NCBI GenBank assembly: GCA_021324735.1
Contig: JAJPIO010000009.1
Span: 576,510 to 640,509 of the forward strand
DNA: 64,000 bases
DNA from: Bacteroidota bacterium
GTDB lineage: Bacteria; Bacteroidota; Ignavibacteria; Palsa-1295
Direction of reading: 5' to 3'
In this document: one piece after another, positions 58,377 to 64,000 of the stretch
Numbering within the stretch: position 1 is the first letter of the stretch
Layout of the letters: each line of letters starts with the position of its first letter
Position numbers and translations under genes: made by a program
The notes under the pieces: generated by a model
Database searches by the model: none
Told to the model about the DNA's origin: nothing
What the model saw: only the letters and a program-made list of their open reading frames with translations

Positions 58377-59705
58377 ATGCGCTCATTTACGCTAATTGCC
58401 ACATTGGTAGGAATGCTCTTATCTACAAATCTTATCGCTCAATGGCATAAGATCGCGGATTTTCCATGCTCGGGATTTGGGACGACCATTGACGAGCCTA
58501 TCTTGTCTGTTTATTTTCTGGACCTTTCGGGTCCTCCACGTATAGGATTCACTGGTACCGAATCAGAACTCTATAAAACTACCGACGGAGGAATATCCTG
58601 GACAAAAGTCTGGGGAAATGGGTGCTACGACTTATTTGGAATCACAGATATTTGCTTCAAGGATAGCCTTAACGGATGGTTCTCAATCTTTGACGGCTCA
58701 GGCACGATAGGCGATACGGCGTGCTATCGAACGACCGATGGTGGTAACACCTGGAAGCCGATCGAAATACCCAATTCCACATTTGGAAGTCTTAATGTAT
58801 ATTATCATTCCGTAGAGGGTCGCCTTTTCCTGAGTATGGCTGATTATAGTGGAATGCGGATGTCAACTGATTTAGGCAGTCACTGGAGCGAAGTTACGAA
58901 AATAGAGACGGGAGGACTCTCGTTCTTCAACGATTCAATGGCAGTAGCTGCATCATACCCCGAGGATGGAGACAGCACTCATTTTATCGTTCGAACAACG
59001 GATGGAGGCTTAACATGGGACTCAGTCACGACACCGTCTTCCTGTCATCAGCCACTGGCTATTCCAGGCACGTCCATTTGTTTTGCATCTACATGGGGGC
59101 CAATTCAAATCTATCGGAGCGATGATTATGGAGTAAGTTGGAAATTGATAAAGGACTTTGGTCCTCTAGCTGACACACAATATCATCAGATCGCTCCCTA
59201 CGGAGATGGAGTGATCGCCGGTCCTCTTTCACGACTTTCAATACTGACCGATTGGGGTACCTATGTTTCGACGGATGAAGGGGCTCGCTGGACCAAGGAA
59301 GTGGGAAGTCCTAAATACAGTCTTTCTGGTGCTGGTGGTCAAACGTTTTACAGTGCCAAAGGCATCACGGTGGCCGGTGCTGCGGGTGGGGGACTATATC
59401 AAGGTTTCGGTTTATGGGAAGAATCGTGGCCGCAAGCAAGCGTCGTCAACGAGTATTTCACATCGAGCGATGAGTTGATCGTATGTCCGAATCCGGCATC
59501 GCAGCGGATAGAGATTACCAGTGCAACTGGTGACATCCATCTCTACGATTATCTGGGCCGCGAACGAAGTGTTGGGCTGAAGCAAGCATCGCCCACGATG
59601 CTTACGACCTACATGTCCGTTACACTCGATGTCTCACATTTTGAACCGGGCTTGTATATTCTTCGGTCGGGTTCGCGATCGGCGAAGGTAGAGATAGTGC
59701 GTTAA
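58377..59705 (+). CDS. Secreted BNR/Ycf48-like protein with type IX sorting domain
   Basis: 442 residues: signal peptide (FTLIATLVGMLLSTNLIAQ), beta-propeller repeats (TTDGGISWTKVW, TTDGGNTWKPIE, TTDGGLTWDSVT, SDDYGVSWKLIK) and a sorting domain (LIVCPNPASQRIEITSATGDIHLYDYLG...FEPGLYILRSGSRSAKVEIVR). It is probably a surface or secreted protein of unknown ligand. Its repeats resemble those in the protein at 36632-37465, although that copy lacks the sorting domain. Confidence 0.85.
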   Translation: MRSFTLIATLVGMLLSTNLIAQWHKIADFPCSGFGTTIDEPILSVYFLDLSGPPRIGFTGTESELYKTTDGGISWTKVWGNGCYDLFGITDICFKDSLNGWFSIFDGSGTIGDTACYRTTDGGNTWKPIEIPNSTFGSLNVYYHSVEGRLFLSMADYSGMRMSTDLGSHWSEVTKIETGGLSFFNDSMAVAASYPEDGDSTHFIVRTTDGGLTWDSVTTPSSCHQPLAIPGTSICFASTWGPIQIYRSDDYGVSWKLIKDFGPLADTQYHQIAPYGDGVIAGPLSRLSILTDWGTYVSTDEGARWTKEVGSPKYSLSGAGGQTFYSAKGITVAGAAGGGLYQGFGLWEESWPQASVVNEYFTSSDELIVCPNPASQRIEITSATGDIHLYDYLGRERSVGLKQASPTMLTTYMSVTLDVSHFEPGLYILRSGSRSAKVEIVR

Positions 59706-60528
59706 GGTCATTTTCGTATGACCTGAGAATTTTGTATTATATTTGCAAAAGCCGATTGGATCATCCCTCGGCGAAACGCAAAATACTTAGAACCTACCGC
59801 TTAATTGCTACAAATTGAACGAATGGCGTAAAACGGCCATTCGGGTGCAGAAAGAAACAGGGTCACAGATTAGTGACCTAATTCGATGTGTAACCTTTTC
59901 GCGTTTCGTCGGTCTTTATAACAGCAGCAGCGATGAGTGAGAAATCACGAACCTGCTTATGAATTAGTAGCAAAACAGATAATTTCAGAAGGAAACTTGA
60001 TACGGTACTCTGTCTGATGCCGATTTGCGCTTGGTCTGAAAGAACTAAGGGCTAAGCCGGAATCGGATACAAAAGCATGAACGCTCATACTGTGAGCACT
60101 CCTATCATGAGTGATCAAACGTTGAGAGGCCATGCGACGAGGCTAAATTGATTTGCCGCTTTGAGCGGATGGATGAAAGCTCATTCGTGAGTGGGCATCC
60201 ACCGGACCTACACTCCGGAATTTCGACTCGATACATATGCAGCAGTGCCATGGATCGACGAGAATATGCGTAAGCGATACGTTCTCTGTTCGCCCAGAAT
60301 CGGACGTGAATGGAGGAAGTGGCAAAGTGGATCGCCAGCGATTTAATAATGTCGTGAGCGATTCACAAGGAGATCGGTAGCGATCTCAGCTCAAAGCGGC
60401 AAGTCACCATTTTACGATGAGGTCAATCGCTTCATCGGCCTTAAAGTCGGACGGAGTAAGTGAGCAATCATTGGAGGGCGCACATCAGAATGATGACGCC
60501 ATCCGCGTTCAACTAACTTCTGAAAGAT
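59706..60528 (+). ncRNA. 823-bp hairpin-rich noncoding region, candidate structured RNA or leader
   Basis: No coding frame of note. A TATATTTG box lies at 59738-59745. Hairpins include CGAATGGC/GCCATTCG (59820-59843), GGTCAC/GTGACC (59861-59878), GTGA-GAAA-TCAC with a GNRA loop (59937-59948), CTTGGT/ACTAAG (60030-60049) inside CCGATT/AATCGG, and GGATG/CATCC enclosing CTCA-TTCG-TGAG (60171-60200). The strongest feature is a long-range helix: TGATTTGCCGCTTTGAGC (60149-60166) pairs with 60389-60406 over 18 positions with one G-T pair, closing a 222-nt domain. A last hairpin (60473-60504) precedes the next ATG. The helix arms could also be read as terminal inverted repeats of a 258-bp mobile element. 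Confidence 0.4.
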
Positions 60529-60936
60529 ATGTCAGCGACAACTGTTCGATCCTCAGCTTCGTCCGTTCCATCCCACAACCATGCATACGTCGGGGCGCAG
60601 TCCTCGCGTAATCTCGCACCCTTCGTCGATCTTCAGCAGAGTCCGTACGCCCACGTTCCTGCTGCACCGGCGAACGATGAGCACGGCAATCCGGTAGCAG
60701 ACCTTATCCCGGACGAGGTCTATCAGCTTCTCCGTTCGAACGATCTCATTAGTGAAAAAGGGGTGCGCGATTATATGATCCGCCGTACGTTCAAAGCAAT
60801 GCGCGAGAACAAAGCGATCAAGAGTTCGGAAGCACTCGAACGCCTGCAGGCGATCTATCCGTACTTGCAGATCGATACGATCCGAAAGATCATCTATCGT
60901 ATTGGTCCGGGCAGCAACCGGAAGATGATGTTTTAA
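60529..60936 (+). CDS. Small HTH-like protein, function unknown
   Basis: 135 residues. The first 45 residues are Ser/Ala/Pro/His-rich and probably disordered. The rest is helical and basic (LIPDEVYQLLRSNDLISEKGVRDYMIRRTFKAMRENKAIKSSEALERLQAIYPYLQIDTIRKIIYRI), with LERLQAIYPYLQIDTIRKIIYRI looking like a helix-turn-helix. DNA or RNA binding is plausible but not shown. Shine-Dalgarno is weak (GAAAG). It directly follows the structured noncoding region. Confidence 0.65.
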   Translation: MSATTVRSSASSVPSHNHAYVGAQSSRNLAPFVDLQQSPYAHVPAAPANDEHGNPVADLIPDEVYQLLRSNDLISEKGVRDYMIRRTFKAMRENKAIKSSEALERLQAIYPYLQIDTIRKIIYRIGPGSNRKMMF

Positions 60937-60981
60937 GCTGTCGAGCGATGGGGCTCGCGATCGCGAGTACACAGCGAGAAC

Positions 60982-63882
60982 TTACTGCACGATCAGTTTG
61001 CGGATAGAGCGGGCGGTAGCGGTAGATAGCTCCGCCCAATACACTCCCGGCTGAAGGTTAATGCTTGAAATAGTAGTATTATAAGAGCCTGCTTCAAAGC
61101 GCTCATCCAATATATGAGCGACGACATCTCCGAAAATATTCTTCACAACAAGCGTTGTGAAGGAGGCGTCGGGAAGAGAGAAGGCTATCGTGCTGGAGAT
61201 GTTCACAGGGTTTGGATAAACGCCTGTAATGCCGAAGCCCGGAGCGGCTTGCGAGCGTTCGAAGCTGGATGCGGAACCTGCAAGGATTTCCAGGTCATCA
61301 ACCCCGGCTTCGACAACGGCACCGACAAAATCGCTTGCAATAAAACGCAGCTTTATTTTTGACGAGGGAGTTACGTAGTCGCTCACATGAAATACGGTGG
61401 CGATCCAGCCATTGGTAGAAGCGTGGGTACGTTGTATATCCTTCCAGGTCACACCATCATCGTTCGATATCTGCGTTACCCACTCGGGTACACCCGGGTT
61501 ATCACCCTCATCGTTCGAATAGTAGTACCAATAACGAATCAGAGGCGATGCGACATCGCTCAGATCGAGCGTATTCGTTGTGAGCGTTGTCGCGCCGCTA
61601 TCGACATCATCGGCCTCGACATCGGGTGAATTGAAATTACCCGTGATATAACACATCGTACCATACGGTGTATGGTCCGTGTCCTGCTGTACGTAGTCAC
61701 CGGGAAGATCGTACGTACCAATGGGCATAGCACGCACCCATCGGCCCGTAACAGCGCGGTCCGAGGGATCGGCAAGGGACCAGCCACGATCGCCTTCGCA
61801 ATTATCAACATAATTCGATCTATATCCGACTACGAACGCGTAAGGCTCTCCGTCGATCGGCCATCGAAAGGCATGCCCGGTATCGATATCTAAACGGGCC
61901 GAAAAATAATAACGAACGATCGAGCCGCTCTTGGCTTGCGGAATATCGGCGATAAAAACCGAATCGTTTACAGGCTTACAGGCAGTAGCGGCGAAATGCT
62001 CTTCATCGTCATAACTATAATATAAAAGGACGTGTGCGGTATCCAAACCGCCGACCATTCCAGTATAACGAATGTGTACGGTCACAGAATAACTATTCGC
62101 GTCAGCCTCCTGATCAGGCACGAGGAGGGGAGTGACGTCGATCACCGGTGCAAGCGTGATGCCGTGTTTTGCAAAGGCGCTCAGGATCGAAGCGGAGTGT
62201 GGCGTGCCATTACCCAGATCGTTATCCGTATCATCGACCAGTAAAAGATCGATCAGAGTGTTTACCAGTGCACTCTGGTAGACATCTTTACCAATAATAT
62301 CCGGTGCATCCGGATCCATCCATTCTGTTTGAGTGAACAGGTTCTCCGCGGCATCGTGGCCGATAAGCTTACGAAGGTCCCAGAACGCGCCGGAGATAAT
62401 TTCACCGTTAACGTGTGGATCGGAATTGAGGTCCTGTGGAAAGGACCTTGTATTATCACAGCTTCGTAAGATTTGGCTTGGCTTATCAGGGTACATTCCA
62501 ATGCCAATACGCGGATCGTCCCGAAGGAACGCGCTAAAAACATCTGCAAACCCTTCGCTGAGCGATGCATTAGTAAGCCGACCGTTCGCGCTATTCTCAT
62601 AGCGCTCCTGCGCGACCAGATGTCCGAACTCATGATAGATCACGTCAGCGACCTCGCCAGAATTTTCGCAGCCATCACCAGCGCGGTAAAAATTCAGCGT
62701 ATTACTGTCGGCATCATAAAAGGCATTGCAGGCGAGAGGGAGATTCACATGGATGCGAACCGTATCATCAGAAATGGTAAGGGCCGTATCACGACGGTGG
62801 CAATAATTTCGCGCATATTCTACGTGATAGAAAGCATCGCGTTCAGCGGGATGTGAATTTCGGTCGTCCCATAGATAGGTGTATGGTTGTTTGAAGTCCG
62901 CACGAAGCGTATCGTTTGTGGAATCGTATCGAGTAACTAACTCAAAGGGACCGCTGAATTGAGTTGTGAATTCGTGCGATTGTAACCCGGAATCCTGGAG
63001 AGTCCAATTTCCGAGTGAGTCGGTTTCAAATGATGTTCCTCCGATCCTGCACGCGACGCGCGGTAATCCAACCGTGACGGCAGAGTCGAGCGGTGAATGA
63101 AGGTGGACTTTTGCAAGTACTTTACCGGAGATAACAGAAGCGGCCGCTTCACCACCGACGAATTCCAGCAGATCTTTTTTCTCGATCAGTTTACCAGTGG
63201 CAGCGTCAATAGTAAGTCGATAAAAATGTGGCGGAAGGGATTCGCGAACGTTCACTTCGTACGCTAATCGCTGCATTCCATGATGGCGGGAGTATGCATA
63301 AATCAGGGCAGGCTCCGAGACCCTTACTATCGAAGAATTCTCATCCTCACCAAGATAAGTATGCAAATGTTCTTTTACGAACTCCGCAGATATTGCTGGG
63401 GTAGCCGCATTACTTGCGAGCGTTGCAAAATTCGATCGAACTGCTAATAACTTTCCGTTTATTGCACCGATGGTCACGCTCATTCCTCCATCTTGAACCG
63501 GTATACCGTTATGGAACGTCTGAAAGGAAGACTGCCAGACATTATTTACTCGACGGCATTTTGTAAGTCGCGCAAGTTGTCCGTTCGTAGTGGTGCTGAG
63601 GATCTCGCTCACGATCTCGCTCGCAGCGCGCCCAACGTGAATGGGATCGTTCCTTTCCGTTGCTTCAAGGAGCGGCGGCGAATTTCGATTTGCGAGGAAA
63701 AGAGCCACCGATTTCGATCGTAATGCAGGTTCGAGCGACCTGACAGCAATTTGTACGTTCGGTTGGACACTGGCGGATGGCAGAGTTTGGCAATAGCATA
63801 CCGTTGCCATCCCAACCATAAGGGACAGCAAAAGAAAAAGGAGAATAAAGTTAGGGAATAGACCCCGCGGGGACGGTCTCAT
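60982..63882 (-). CDS. Secreted M36/fungalysin-like metalloprotease with type IX sorting domain
   Basis: 966 residues from ATG 63882; an upstream in-frame start at 63921 adds 13 residues. Signal peptide (FPNFILLFLLLSLMVGMATVCYCQ), an FTP-type propeptide (about 60-240), then the peptidase with zinc site H417-E-F-G-H421 and third ligand E443 (SLSEGFADVFSAF). A beta-sandwich region follows and the C-terminus is a sorting domain (FGITGVYPNPVNISSTIAFSLPDAS...PGVYWAELSTATARSIRKLIVQ). It is predicted to be exported and activated by removal of the propeptide. Confidence 0.9.
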   Translation of the reverse strand: MRPSPRGLFPNFILLFLLLSLMVGMATVCYCQTLPSASVQPNVQIAVRSLEPALRSKSVALFLANRNSPPLLEATERNDPIHVGRAASEIVSEILSTTTNGQLARLTKCRRVNNVWQSSFQTFHNGIPVQDGGMSVTIGAINGKLLAVRSNFATLASNAATPAISAEFVKEHLHTYLGEDENSSIVRVSEPALIYAYSRHHGMQRLAYEVNVRESLPPHFYRLTIDAATGKLIEKKDLLEFVGGEAAASVISGKVLAKVHLHSPLDSAVTVGLPRVACRIGGTSFETDSLGNWTLQDSGLQSHEFTTQFSGPFELVTRYDSTNDTLRADFKQPYTYLWDDRNSHPAERDAFYHVEYARNYCHRRDTALTISDDTVRIHVNLPLACNAFYDADSNTLNFYRAGDGCENSGEVADVIYHEFGHLVAQERYENSANGRLTNASLSEGFADVFSAFLRDDPRIGIGMYPDKPSQILRSCDNTRSFPQDLNSDPHVNGEIISGAFWDLRKLIGHDAAENLFTQTEWMDPDAPDIIGKDVYQSALVNTLIDLLLVDDTDNDLGNGTPHSASILSAFAKHGITLAPVIDVTPLLVPDQEADANSYSVTVHIRYTGMVGGLDTAHVLLYYSYDDEEHFAATACKPVNDSVFIADIPQAKSGSIVRYYFSARLDIDTGHAFRWPIDGEPYAFVVGYRSNYVDNCEGDRGWSLADPSDRAVTGRWVRAMPIGTYDLPGDYVQQDTDHTPYGTMCYITGNFNSPDVEADDVDSGATTLTTNTLDLSDVASPLIRYWYYYSNDEGDNPGVPEWVTQISNDDGVTWKDIQRTHASTNGWIATVFHVSDYVTPSSKIKLRFIASDFVGAVVEAGVDDLEILAGSASSFERSQAAPGFGITGVYPNPVNISSTIAFSLPDASFTTLVVKNIFGDVVAHILDERFEAGSYNTTISSINLQPGVYWAELSTATARSIRKLIVQ

Positions 63883-64000
63883 ACGTATTCTTGCTCGTAT
63901 TGCAAGTACCGTCCTGAGCAAAAAGTTGCTGAGGTGAGACCGTAAGCTTTTTTCAGGAAAAACGGGCGGAAAGTCGGTCTGCCGGCCTATAAAAGATTAT

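Noticed and set aside
60954-60967. Perfect palindrome CTCGCGATCGCGAG as an operator or terminator
   Set aside because: It is a 14-bp palindrome between convergent genes but has no T tract and no second copy in the window; a chance or restriction-site-like occurrence is as likely.

Overview
The window looks like chromosome from an aerobic member of the Bacteroidota/Chlorobi (FCB) superphylum, possibly a Kapabacteria- or Ignavibacteria-type lineage (the phylum-level guess is inference). The reasons are: (i) at least four secreted proteins end in the roughly 80-residue Por/type IX sorting domain (YPNP-type entry, G.Y.L... exit); (ii) promoters fit the Bacteroidota form TTG-N19..22-TAnnTTTG (best copy 43047-43076); (iii) the gene order exbB-exbD-exbD-tonB-tonB-small membrane protein-PstS-like-TPR is typical of this group; (iv) base composition is near 50 percent GC by eye. 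No rRNA, tRNA, CRISPR array or prophage was seen.

Layout. 1-3.9 kb: MlaF (cut by the edge) and MlaE, a small membrane protein, and a histidine kinase/sigma-54 activator pair. 4-10.7 kb: TonB energising cluster. 10.9-15.5 kb: VWA lipoprotein, small membrane protein, three 127-bp tandem repeats, MFS exporter, ankyrin protein. 15.5-18.7 kb: Rieske protein, DnaG, methyltransferase. 18.8-23.6 kb: haem A and cytochrome oxidase assembly genes (DUF420/CtaM, Sco1, oxidase subunit III, CtaB, CtaA, cupredoxin lipoprotein). 23.7-27.2 kb: two squalene synthase-family enzymes (HpnC, HpnD), RuvC, an outer-membrane protein. 27.3-31.9 kb: sorting-domain protein, long repetitive surface protein, ferritin-like protein, exported protein. 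32-39.3 kb: Na+/solute symporter, glycoside hydrolase, a REP-associated Y1 transposase flanked by inverted REP hairpins, and two secreted proteins whose N-termini run through REP copies. 39.3-42.2 kb: HepT/MntA toxin-antitoxin pair and OppBC permeases. 42.2-47.9 kb: GNAT, YbjQ, then a cobalamin riboswitch controlling a BtuB-like receptor, a YncE-like lipoprotein, a DUF6580 membrane protein and, after a terminator, a PP-loop ATPase. 47.9-51.9 kb: CarA and Lon. 51.9-64 kb: sialidase-like secreted protein, glycosyltransferase, a flavoprotein fused to a long RGG tail, two small or secreted proteins, a small HTH-like protein, and a secreted M36-like metalloprotease.

How it works together. The ExbB/ExbD/TonB complex at 7-10.7 kb would power receptors such as the riboswitch-controlled BtuB. 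The 18.8-23.6 kb genes mature a haem-copper oxidase whose subunits I and II are not in the window.

Most unusual material: two hairpin-rich noncoding stretches. One (59706-60528) is closed over its 3' half by a long-range helix of about 18 bp. The other (55302-55776) lies directly before the RGG-flavoprotein. The REP/transposase module that has entered the reading frames of neighbouring secreted proteins is also notable.
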